The notes beneath the pieces are model-generated. The model was not told the DNA's origin. It worked only from the letters and a program-made list of their open reading frames with translations, and searched no databases. This document shows, in pieces, positions 24,414 through 32,373 of a stretch of DNA of 64,000 nt; positions within the stretch are counted from its first letter, which is position 1; every line of letters starts with the position of its first letter. The stretch lies in assembly GCF_947500795.1 (NCBI RefSeq), contig NZ_CANMTE010000001.1, positions 620,001 through 684,000 on the forward strand. Direction: 5' to 3'. A program made the position numbers and the translations under genes. Source of the DNA: an uncultured Gelidibacter sp. GTDB lineage: Bacteria; Bacteroidota; Bacteroidia; Flavobacteriales; Flavobacteriaceae.

Positions 24414-25787
24414 TTAGTAAGTGAGGATGCCTTTGGCGTGTAACAAATCGGCTACAGCACGGCGTTCGTTAAAATAGGATTCTTGTAGTTTGAAATTGGC
24501 TTTTTCAACATCATTTAATACATCTAGCACATCGTTAATGGACGCTAAATTGTTTTTATATTGTTTGTTGATCATTTCGTAAGTGTCATTTGCCAATTCA
24601 ATTTCTTTCTGCACAATTGTGGTGTTTTGCAATGCTGCCTGATATGTTAATTCTGCTTTTGTAATACTTAAAGCAACCATCTCTTCAGCATCTTCTATTT
24701 GGTCACGGTATCTTTGACTTTCCAAAAGCGTTTTTTTGCTGTTCAATCGGGATTGGTTACCATCAAAAATAGTCCATCGCACACCTGCGCCAATAAACCA
24801 CTTAGGATCTAGGAGCGATAAATCGTCTTCAATAAATTCATAATGACCTTTCACTGCAATTTTCGGAATAAAACTGCTTTTCTCCATTTTAGCTTTATAA
24901 AGCGTCGCTTTTTCAGCTTCTTCCAAAGCCTTAATTTCGTTGCGCTTTTCAGCATTAGCGGCTTCTGAAACTGCAAAGGATTGCAATTCTGGATCTAACA
25001 ATCTTAAATTTTCTTTCGTTTCGCCTGTCAATTGGTGTAGAAGTTCAATCAGTAAAATGTTGTTGTGTTCAAACTCTAATTGTTTACCTGCCAATTGCTG
25101 TTGCGCCAATTCAATTTTTTTCCTGCTGATAGGTGTCGCTAAGCCATTTTCAATCGCTTTTTTCACATAAAACACCTGTTCTTTTAAATAGTCTTCAGAT
25201 GCCGAAAGAACTTTTTTAGAGGCTTTTACCAAGGCTAATTTGTCATAAGCTTCAATAATTTGTAAAGCGACTTTATCTTTTTCGGCCAGTCCTACATATT
25301 TTAGGGACGATTCTTTATGTTGACTTGCTTTTAGGGCATTTGTGGCTTCGAAACCACTAAACAATACCCAATCTAAATCCACCGACGATTTTAAAATGTT
25401 TTTATTCTGAAGATTGGGAACCTCCGTTAAAGGAATATTGTCAGGAAATGGTGTGTTAAATGGAATCCCAATAGCATCCTTTATGACCAATTTCTGAGTC
25501 CCAATCAATAAATTTTGCGTGTTTTCATCAAATGTAATGTCGTCATTCAGCCTTGTGTAGCTCCCGTTAAGAGTGATTTTTGGCAAGAAAACAGACTTCG
25601 CCAATTGCTGATCTACTTGCGCTTGCGCGGCATCAATTCGGTTGGAATTAAGCTGATGATTCTTATTGATGCCTTTCTGAATCAATTCTTGCAACACAGG
25701 ATCCAATTGCTGTGCTGATAGAGACGTTGGCACTGCGATTGCCACGACCATCAAAAATAGTTTTAAGACACTTTTGAGTAAATTCAT
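24414..25787 (-). CDS. TolC-family outer-membrane efflux protein
   Basis: 457 aa with a signal peptide ending LSAQQ (about residue 26). It has two OEP repeats of long coiled helices rich in A, Q, K and E (about 30-230 and 235-457), with beta strands at about 55-115 and 310-345 (GHYEFIEDDLSLL, WFIGAGVRWTIFDG) that form the outer-membrane barrel. First gene of the three-gene efflux operon. Its 134-bp upstream gap carries a -7 element and two palindromes of Crp/Fnr type, and the Crp/Fnr gene lies immediately upstream on the same strand. Confidence 0.92.
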   Translation of the reverse strand: MNLLKSVLKLFLMVVAIAVPTSLSAQQLDPVLQELIQKGINKNHQLNSNRIDAAQAQVDQQLAKSVFLPKITLNGSYTRLNDDITFDENTQNLLIGTQKLVIKDAIGIPFNTPFPDNIPLTEVPNLQNKNILKSSVDLDWVLFSGFEATNALKASQHKESSLKYVGLAEKDKVALQIIEAYDKLALVKASKKVLSASEDYLKEQVFYVKKAIENGLATPISRKKIELAQQQLAGKQLEFEHNNILLIELLHQLTGETKENLRLLDPELQSFAVSEAANAEKRNEIKALEEAEKATLYKAKMEKSSFIPKIAVKGHYEFIEDDLSLLDPKWFIGAGVRWTIFDGNQSRLNSKKTLLESQRYRDQIEDAEEMVALSITKAELTYQAALQNTTIVQKEIELANDTYEMINKQYKNNLASINDVLDVLNDVEKANFKLQESYFNERRAVADLLHAKGILTY

Positions 25788-25810
25788 TGCTACTTTGTTT
25801 TAAGTACAGA

Positions 25811-25854
25811 CAAATTTACGGATCAATATCTTGATTTCCTTTGACCTATGTCAA
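25811..25854 (-). promoter_or_regulatory. Promoter and Crp/Fnr-like operators of the efflux operon
   Basis: On the minus strand TAAATTTG (25811-25818) is a -7 element about 24 bp before the tolC-type ATG. Upstream stand two perfect-arm palindromes: ATCAA-N4-TTGAT (25822-25835) and TTGAC-N4-GTCAA (25841-25854), centres 19 bp apart. The second has the spacing and arms of an FNR/CRP-type site. The adjacent Crp/Fnr gene is the obvious candidate regulator; this is an inference. Confidence 0.55.
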
Positions 25855-25921
25855 AAAATGACGGAGTTAGGTTTAAATTGTAGGTGTGAGGTGGATTTCA
25901 AAATGGTGAATAGTGTGTGCT

Positions 25922-26479
25922 CTACTTACGGATGCGGCTGAGGGTTTCCTGAGACATACCCAGATAAGAAGCGATATGGCCAAGTGGCACTTGATAGGCT
26001 ATCTGAGGGAATTCAGCGAGCATATAATCATACCGTTCTTTGGCGGTTTGAAATTGAATGGCGTTCAGTTTATTCACAATTTTGGTGAGCATTTCTGTAG
26101 TCACCAATCGTCCTAATTTTTCCATTTTGTGGTATTTCGCAAAGAGTTGGTCTATGTCTTCTTTTGATATGCTAAATACCACGGAATCTACCAAGACTTC
26201 CAAATTGTACAAGCTCGGTGTTTGTTGAAAAAAACTATCGGCACTGGTCATAAATTTTCCAATCCCAAAAAACCATTGGGTAATTTCCTTTCCGTTTTCA
26301 TTAGTGTAGAAACTTCTGCCCATACCTTGTTCCATAAAATACAAGGTTTTACAAATATCACCTTGATGGACAAGAATCTGATTTTTGGGAACTAATTCTT
26401 TTTTGAAATGACTTTGGATGTCATTCAATTCGTCTTGTGTAAAAGGTACTATGGAGCTTAAAAATTCAGTTATACTCAT
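25922..26479 (-). CDS. Crp/Fnr-family transcriptional regulator
   Basis: 185 aa from the ATG at 26477-26479 (MSITEFLSSIVPFTQDEL); an earlier ATG at 26512 adds 11 residues that do not fit. The N-terminal cNMP-like barrel (about 20-115) has LVHQGDICKTLYFMEQGMGRSF. The C-terminal winged helix is compact and ends with the recognition helix HIASYLGMSQETLSRIRK, a standard ending of small flavobacterial Crp/Fnr proteins. No cysteine motif for an Fe-S cluster is seen, so it is not a classical FNR. It lies upstream of and parallel to the efflux operon, whose promoter carries two Crp-like palindromes. Confidence 0.85.
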   Translation of the reverse strand: MSITEFLSSIVPFTQDELNDIQSHFKKELVPKNQILVHQGDICKTLYFMEQGMGRSFYTNENGKEITQWFFGIGKFMTSADSFFQQTPSLYNLEVLVDSVVFSISKEDIDQLFAKYHKMEKLGRLVTTEMLTKIVNKLNAIQFQTAKERYDYMLAEFPQIAYQVPLGHIASYLGMSQETLSRIRK

Positions 26480-26672
26480 GTGTTTTGGTAGTATCGTGAT
26501 TGTTTTTACCACTGAGCGACAAGATAAGTAAAATTGTTAAGTGCAAACAATCGGTAAAATCAAAATAACAGATTTTTATGAGCAGGTTAACTCGCTTCGG
26601 AATGGTAAAAAATGGCCTCAACGATGTGTTTAAAGGAAGTATTTTTACCAAAAATAACTGAAGTGATAAAAT

Positions 26673-26691
26673 TTAACAAATTCATTGTTAA
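26673..26691. promoter_or_regulatory. Inverted repeat in the divergent gap before the metalloprotease
   Basis: TTAACAA-ATTCA-TTGTTAA is a perfect inverted repeat with 7-bp arms, about 110 bp before the metalloprotease start. The 320-bp gap 26480-26802 between this gene and the Crp/Fnr gene otherwise shows no gene and no full-consensus promoter. Confidence 0.4.
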
Positions 26692-26802
26692 TTCTGTAAA
26701 TATTCTTGTAAAATGCAATGTTATATTTACTATTTTAGAAGGCAAGATAGAAGACTATCAAAAAAAAACTTATTATTAATAACAATTAATCAATCCATGT
26801 TT

Positions 26803-27813
26803 ATGAAGAACACATTAAGAAAAAATTATCGAGGGCTTATTGCGCTTGGTTTAATGTCCTCCGTTTTTTTATTTCCCTCGTGCTCCAACTCGGCTATTGA
26901 CTCAGAAATTGACCCAGCTGAAAACAAGGTATTAACCTTGATTCCGGATCCTAGTGAACTTTTGGTCGTAAATGGCTTTGGGCCAAACTACAAGGGAGAG
27001 GCAAATGGAAGTCCTGATGACAGAGGACGCTTTGATATCACATTGAGATATCTAACACCAACAACAGAAAGACAACGCGAAGTTTTTGCTCAAGCTGTTG
27101 CGCGTTGGGAGCGCATTATCATTGCTGATGTGCCTTCCTTTACAGGGACACTTCCGTCAGCTTTTCTTGGCGTACCGCCCATAGAGGGAACCATCGATGA
27201 TATCATTATTGAAGTTGCTCTTGTCAATATTGACGGAAGAGGTGGGATTCTTGGATCAGCTGGACCAAGATATGTGCGTAATAGTGATAATTTGACCTTA
27301 TCTGGAGTGATGCAGTTTGATGTGGCTGATTTAGCATTTTTAGATGAGATAGATTTATTTGAAGAAGTGATAGTTCATGAAATGGGGCATGTTTTGGGTG
27401 TAGGTACACTTTGGAATTTCAGAAGATCTTTAAGAGCAGGTCCTGCAAGCAATCCATATTTTACAGGCGACAAAGCCAACGTTTTCTGGAACGCAGAAGG
27501 TGGCAAGTTTGAATTGCCTATAGAAAATAGCGGTGGTCCAGGTACTGCAGGAGGTCACTGGCGTGAATCTGTCTTAAGAAACGAATTGATGACAGGTTAT
27601 CTTAATTTAGGAGAAAATCCATTAAGTAGAATTACCGCAGGTTCTATGAGAGATCTTGGCTATGGTTCCTCGTCTGTTGGAGAATCATATGAATTGCCAC
27701 GTGGTACCAAAGGGGTTGAAGTTATTGCGTCTGGAACACCAGGTAATCAAGGTTTGAATATAGCGGAAATGGAAGAGATTCTTATGCCTATTGGTATCGC
27801 TATCGATAATTAA
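26803..27813 (+). CDS. Leishmanolysin-like (M8-type) zinc metalloprotease lipoprotein
   Basis: 336 aa. The lipoprotein signal (MKNTLRKNYRGLIALGLM, then FLFPSC with C27) places it on a membrane surface; the ATG at 26797 two codons upstream is an alternative. The metzincin motif HEMGHVLGVGTLW has H192, E193 and H196. The third ligand is not directly adjacent as in most metzincins but appears after about 55 residues (AGGHWRE, H252), as in leishmanolysin, and a Met-turn follows (ELMTG, M263). Upstream, residues 75-185 look like the pro/N-terminal domain. The gene is monocistronic with a terminator downstream. Probable role is degradation of external proteins. Confidence 0.85.
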   Translation: MKNTLRKNYRGLIALGLMSSVFLFPSCSNSAIDSEIDPAENKVLTLIPDPSELLVVNGFGPNYKGEANGSPDDRGRFDITLRYLTPTTERQREVFAQAVARWERIIIADVPSFTGTLPSAFLGVPPIEGTIDDIIIEVALVNIDGRGGILGSAGPRYVRNSDNLTLSGVMQFDVADLAFLDEIDLFEEVIVHEMGHVLGVGTLWNFRRSLRAGPASNPYFTGDKANVFWNAEGGKFELPIENSGGPGTAGGHWRESVLRNELMTGYLNLGENPLSRITAGSMRDLGYGSSSVGESYELPRGTKGVEVIASGTPGNQGLNIAEMEEILMPIGIAIDN

Positions 27814-27886
27814 ATGAATTAAGTTTTTAAGAATACCTTTAAAATCGATTCACACATGTTCGAATTTGAGGTAAATTTTATAGGAG

Positions 27887-27915
27887 AGCTCATCATTAAT
27901 GGTGGGCTTTTTTTT
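27887..27915 (+). terminator. Terminator after the metalloprotease gene
   Basis: Stem AGCTCATCA / TGGTGGGCT (with G-T pairs), 4-nt loop, then eight T. Confidence 0.8.
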
Positions 27916-28062
27916 ATAGTTTAAGTTAAAAGCCATCAAGCATTTGTAAGTAGATTTTTTATATAGTTCACCTAATTATAATAGAGTACAGCTGGAAAAC
28001 CGTCTGCTAAAACGCCACATTTTAATTTAATTACTGTAACTTACAGTCTCATTATCAATACT

Positions 28063-29148
28063 ATGCCTTTATTTATGGATTTGCATGAACTTCCTGAAGG
28101 TATTTCGGCCCAACACGTAGCTGAAATGCATCAGGCAGATTTGAGTATAGAGCATAAATTCAATTGTAGAGGACTTACCTACTGGTGTGATGAAAAACGA
28201 AAAACTGCTTTTTGCTTAATTGATGCACCCAATGAGCAAGCGGTCATTAATTTGCACAAAAACGCCCATGGTGCCATTCCGATGCGAATTATTCAGGTGA
28301 ACGATGCTATAGTGGAATCTTTTTTAGGTCGGATAGAAGATCCTGAAAAATCAAAAGACGTCAGTTTAAACATCATCAACGAGCCGGCATTTAGGTCGAT
28401 TATGGTAGTGAAATTGAATCGCAAAAACTTAATTCCGACCGATACGAGCCTCTTAAAAACTACCATTAAAAATTGCTCACGAACTATAAAGAGAATTACG
28501 GCAATCTGCAATGGCCGAATTGTGAAACATAAGGCAGACAGTTTTTTAATATCCTTTAAATCTGTTACCGATGCCATTACATGCGGCATCAAAATTCAAG
28601 AGTTTCAGAGAACTATTAATCCTAATTTGGAATTGAAAATCGGGATCAGCGCTGGCGTTCCTGTAACCGACAAGCTAGCTATTTTTGAAGACACCATCAG
28701 AACTTCTGATTATTTAAGTGATATTGCAAAAGGTGATTTTTCAATCACAAGAGCTCTAAAAGATCTTTACGAAGGGGAGAACCAAAATAGGCCAATCCCA
28801 AATGGAAATGCTCTTCAGATTGTAAACAGTTCTGAAGAAAATTTTATAACCCATTTGATGGCATATACAGAAGCTGTTTGGGCGCATTCTTCTATAAATG
28901 TGCATGACTTCGAACGACACCTTGGTTACAGTAAATCTAAATTCTACAGAACAATTGTTGACGTTGTCGGCCAATCTCCCAACTTGTTTTTAAGAGATTA
29001 TCGCTTAAAAAAAGCACTACTATTATTAGAAAAACAATCTGCCAACATTTCTGAAATCGCATATCAAACGGGATTTAGTTCGCCTGCTTACTTTTCAAAG
29101 TGTTTCTACAAAAAATATGGAATTCTTCCTTCAAACCTTTGCAGTTAA
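28063..29148 (+). CDS. Three-domain regulator: DUF4242, cyclase-like domain, AraC HTH
   Basis: 361 aa, no signal peptide. Residues 1-80 (MPLFMDLHELPEGISAQHVA, then HNAHG-like KNAHGAIP) match the small DUF4242/SCO4226 ferredoxin-like fold. Residues about 110-235 resemble a class III nucleotide cyclase (GRIVKHKADSFLISFKS, LELKIGISAGVPV). The first metal-binding Asp of active cyclases is not visible (IMVVKLNRKN), so catalysis is doubtful and the domain is probably a sensor. Residues 262-361 are an AraC-type double HTH (ISEIAYQTGFSSPAYFSKCFYKKYG). It lies upstream of an MFS transporter and a flavoenzyme on the same strand and may regulate them. The combination is unusual. Confidence 0.8.
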   Translation: MPLFMDLHELPEGISAQHVAEMHQADLSIEHKFNCRGLTYWCDEKRKTAFCLIDAPNEQAVINLHKNAHGAIPMRIIQVNDAIVESFLGRIEDPEKSKDVSLNIINEPAFRSIMVVKLNRKNLIPTDTSLLKTTIKNCSRTIKRITAICNGRIVKHKADSFLISFKSVTDAITCGIKIQEFQRTINPNLELKIGISAGVPVTDKLAIFEDTIRTSDYLSDIAKGDFSITRALKDLYEGENQNRPIPNGNALQIVNSSEENFITHLMAYTEAVWAHSSINVHDFERHLGYSKSKFYRTIVDVVGQSPNLFLRDYRLKKALLLLEKQSANISEIAYQTGFSSPAYFSKCFYKKYGILPSNLCS

Positions 29149-29357
29149 TTTATCTGCCCCGTTTGTAACCACAATAATCATAATCTCTCGATCTTCTAAA
29201 AACAAAAGCCTAATTTTGTAATCTTTTTGTTAGCATGTCCTTTTGCACTTCAATCAGAAAATGGAATGTAAAAGCATCACATGGTGTTGGTGCATTTTTA
29301 TTTATAAGACAGAAGTAAAGGTTGAATTTTTAAAACAAATGCGAAACATAGACAACT

Positions 29358-29384
29358 AGGACATTTATATGTCCTTTATTTTTG
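29358..29384 (+). promoter_or_regulatory. Operator and -7 element of the MFS transporter gene
   Basis: AGGACAT-TTAT-ATGTCCT (29358-29375) is a perfect inverted repeat with 7-bp arms. It is followed at once by TATTTTTG (29377-29384), a match to TAnnTTTG. The palindrome would lie between the two promoter elements and so block RNA polymerase. On the minus strand it reads AAAGGACATATAAATGTCCT, similar to the AAAGGACA...TCCT site of the Rrf2-type gene at 3566. Confidence 0.55.
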
Positions 29385-30581
29385 ATGGATATGGGAACAC
29401 AGGATTCAAACAGATTAAACAAAGCTTCACGAACGCTATTGCTTGTAGGGGTTTTATTTGTGGCTATTAATTTAAGACCAGCACTTTCAAGTATTGGACC
29501 TTTGGTTGATATGATTCGTGCTGATGTTGGCCTTTCTGAAACCTTATTAGGATTGCTCACCACCTTGCCGTTAATAGCTTTCGGTATCGTTTCTACAATT
29601 ACGCCGTTATTTACCAAGCGTTTTGGTATTGGGAACACCCTTTTATCTGCTTTAATTTTACTGGCGCTGGGCATCATAATTCGTTCCTTAGGTGGCATCT
29701 TTGGATTGTATTTAGGGACAATAATGTTGGGGATAGCCATTGCTTTTGGGAATGTGTTGCTTCCTGCGTTAATTAAGAGAAATTTTCCTCACAAAGCCGG
29801 ATTTGTTACAAGTTTATACTCCGGTATTATGTCGCTTGGAGCTGCTATTGCTGCGGGTTTGAGTTTTCCTTTGGCTGTTGAGTTTAATTTAGGTTGGCGT
29901 GGATCTTTAAGTGTTTGGGCGGTTTTGGCGGTAATTGCCTTAATTATTTGGATTCCTAATATCAAACGCATCAACCGTACTGTACCAAGTAGAAGTTTCA
30001 AGGAGGCCATGAAGAAATTGAGTGGTTCCATGTTGGTTTGGAAAATGGCACTCTACATGGGGCTTCAGTCGTGGGCGTTTTATGTGATTTTAGCGTGGTT
30101 GCCAGCAATCTTGATTGATAGAGGATTTGATGCTTCTTATGCAGGTTGGATGCTATCCTTATCACAAGCAACAGGAATTATCGGTGCCATTGCTATTCCT
30201 GTATGGGCCGGTTCAAGAAAGGATCAACGCTTGATTATTGTTTCTTTAATTATCATTGAGGTTTTCGCGTTAATCGGGTTAATGATACCCGAACTGGGAA
30301 TGGTTGAGCTTTGGGTAGGCCTGATTGGAATGGTCCTTGGCGGCACATTCGGATTAGCGTTATTGCTCATCGTTTTAAGATCTAAAGATGCCGAAACTGC
30401 TGCTGAACTTTCAGGAATTGTTCAATCAATCGGATATTTAATAGCGGCAACAGGACCTTTTATTGTCGGTTTAATTTATGACCTTACTGAGACGTGGAAT
30501 TATGCTTTGGCCTTATTGGTAGCCGTTTCCGTTATCAAACTTGTTATGGGCATTGATGTTGGAAAAGATAGAAAGGTATAG
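29385..30581 (+). CDS. MFS transporter, CynX/NimT type
   Basis: 398 aa with 12 membrane helices. The N-terminal helix motif LLLVGVLFVAINLRPALSSIGPL is characteristic of the cyanate/nitroimidazole (CynX/NimT/YeaN) branch of the major facilitator superfamily. Substrates of this branch vary, so none can be named. The ATG at 29385 or the one at 29391 may be used; a -7 element ends at 29384, so an mRNA starting near 29391 would be leaderless on MGTQDSNRLN. It lies between the AraC fusion regulator and a BBE-type flavoenzyme; an import-and-oxidise pair for an aromatic or sugar-like compound is possible. Confidence 0.85.
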   Translation: MDMGTQDSNRLNKASRTLLLVGVLFVAINLRPALSSIGPLVDMIRADVGLSETLLGLLTTLPLIAFGIVSTITPLFTKRFGIGNTLLSALILLALGIIIRSLGGIFGLYLGTIMLGIAIAFGNVLLPALIKRNFPHKAGFVTSLYSGIMSLGAAIAAGLSFPLAVEFNLGWRGSLSVWAVLAVIALIIWIPNIKRINRTVPSRSFKEAMKKLSGSMLVWKMALYMGLQSWAFYVILAWLPAILIDRGFDASYAGWMLSLSQATGIIGAIAIPVWAGSRKDQRLIIVSLIIIEVFALIGLMIPELGMVELWVGLIGMVLGGTFGLALLLIVLRSKDAETAAELSGIVQSIGYLIAATGPFIVGLIYDLTETWNYALALLVAVSVIKLVMGIDVGKDRKV

Positions 30582-30783
30582 CTTTCGCCATTTTTTTTTC
30601 AATACCTCCCAGAATAATTCATTTACGCAATTCCAGTTTCTATTTAGACAAATACTAAACGGTTTTGACGCTATATACTTTCCTTTTAACTCCTTTTACC
30701 TCTCTCGTGGATTGTAAGATCGTCTTGGTCTAAAAGTCTTTTTATTTGGTCAATATGTTGATTTAAAGATGGTTATTCTCATC

Positions 30784-30791
30784 TACATTTG
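30784..30791 (+). promoter_or_regulatory. -7 element that decides the flavoenzyme start
   Basis: TACATTTG matches TAnnTTTG. Transcription would begin at about 30796, just after the ATG at 30794, which excludes that codon and supports the ATG at 30836. A TTG lies 23 bp upstream, slightly too far, so the promoter is tentative. Confidence 0.4.
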
Positions 30792-30835
30792 TTATGAACC
30801 AAATAAAAAGAGGAACAGTTTTAAAACCAAATAAG

Positions 30836-32221
30836 ATGAAAACTACGATAAAAGAAATTACACCAAATACGATAAAAGCCTTTGTGGAACAATTAAATGG
30901 TCGCGTTGTACTTCCCGAAGATTCGGATTATAACGAGATGCGGAAAGTGTATAATGCGATGATAGATAAACGACCTGGATTGATTGCGATGTGTGAAAAC
31001 GTTGAGGACGTTATAGCCGCTGTAAATTTTGGTCGAGTTAATAATCTGTTGGTTGCCATAAGAGGCGGCGGCCATAATGGTGCAGGATTAGGATTATGTA
31101 ATGACGGATTGGTCATCGATTTATCAGGAATTAAATTCGTTGAAGTAAATACATCCGATAGCACTGTAAAAGTTGGAGGTGGCAATATTTGGAACGAAGT
31201 AGATCAGGTGACTCATGAGTTTGGCCTGGCAATTCCTTCAGGAATGGTTTCCACAACTGGTGTTGGCGGCCTTACTCTTGGCGGTGGAATAGGATATTTG
31301 ACACGAAAATACGGATTGACGATTGATAATTTATTGGAAGCCGATATGGTATTGGCAGATGGTAAATTTGTGACCGTTAACGCTAAAGAAAATACCGATT
31401 TATTTTGGGCCATTCGCGGTGGCGGCGGGAATTTTGGTGTGGTGATTTCCTTTAAATTCCAAGCACACCCTGTTAAAATGATAATGGGCGGTCCAACCTT
31501 ATGGCCAATTGAAAAGGTTGAAGAAGTCATGTCGTGGTATGATAGTTTCATCAAAAACGTTACAGAAGATTTAAACGGATTTATTGCCACGATGATTATT
31601 CCGAAATCGCCATTTCCTGAACATTTACACAATAAAATGTTCTGTGGAATTGTATGGTGTTATGTGGGAGATCCCGATAAATTCGACGAAATATTTAAGC
31701 CAGTATTAGATCAAAATCCGGTCTTTTCACATGTGGGAGAAATCCCTTATCCTGCCTTACAAACCCTATTTGACGGGTTAATGCCAAAAGGCCTTCAATG
31801 GTATTGGAGAGCAGACTTTTTTAATGAATTAGGCCCAGAAGTAAGAGCCCAGCATTTAAAATTCGGATCTAAAATTCCAACACCGTTATCTCAAATGCAT
31901 CTCTACCCTATATCCGGAGCTGCAAGTAGAGTAGGAGCGGACGAAACGCCATGGGCCTATAGAGATGCCAAATATGCAGGCGTATATGTTGGCGTAGATC
32001 CTGATCAGGCAAATGCAAGTAAAATAACAGATTGGTGTAAAGACTATTATAATGCATTACATCCTTATTCTGCTGGTGGTGCGTATTCCAATTTTATGAT
32101 GGAGGAGGGTGAAGACCGAGTAAAGGCCAGTTATAAACATAATTATGAGCGATTGGTCAAAATAAAACGAGTTTTTGATCCTGAGAATCTATTTAGGGTG
32201 AATCAGAATATTAAAGTGTGA
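30836..32221 (+). CDS. FAD-linked oxidase, berberine-bridge-enzyme (BBE) type
   Basis: 461 aa from the ATG at 30836 (MKTTIKEITPNTIKAF). The FAD-binding PCMH domain contains RGGGHNGAGLGL (about residues 76-87), with the histidine that carries 8-alpha-linked FAD in this family. The cysteine used for the second covalent link is absent (GVGGLTLGGGIGYLTRKYG), so FAD is held by one bond at most. The C-terminus YSNFMMEEG...YERLVKIKRVFDPENLF is the BBE domain. Such enzymes oxidise alcohols, sugars or alkaloid-like substrates with O2. There is no signal peptide. It probably forms a catabolic or detoxification pair with the MFS transporter upstream. Confidence 0.88.
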   Translation: MKTTIKEITPNTIKAFVEQLNGRVVLPEDSDYNEMRKVYNAMIDKRPGLIAMCENVEDVIAAVNFGRVNNLLVAIRGGGHNGAGLGLCNDGLVIDLSGIKFVEVNTSDSTVKVGGGNIWNEVDQVTHEFGLAIPSGMVSTTGVGGLTLGGGIGYLTRKYGLTIDNLLEADMVLADGKFVTVNAKENTDLFWAIRGGGGNFGVVISFKFQAHPVKMIMGGPTLWPIEKVEEVMSWYDSFIKNVTEDLNGFIATMIIPKSPFPEHLHNKMFCGIVWCYVGDPDKFDEIFKPVLDQNPVFSHVGEIPYPALQTLFDGLMPKGLQWYWRADFFNELGPEVRAQHLKFGSKIPTPLSQMHLYPISGAASRVGADETPWAYRDAKYAGVYVGVDPDQANASKITDWCKDYYNALHPYSAGGAYSNFMMEEGEDRVKASYKHNYERLVKIKRVFDPENLFRVNQNIKV

Positions 32222-32373
32222 TGACGTAGTTATTTAACTGACAAGGCTATAAAAGGAGGTATTAGAAATCCATCAATTTGGTATTGTGCTTAATGTAATA
32301 TTGTTGATTATCAATTATTTAGTGCTTATAAATATTTATCTTTAGAGGAACTAATGTTTATACGTCATCTAAG

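Noticed and set aside
31213-31632. 139-codon minus-strand open frame opposite the BBE-type gene
   Set aside because: Antisense shadow; the repeated P/T/I composition mirrors the glycine-rich FAD domain of the sense strand.
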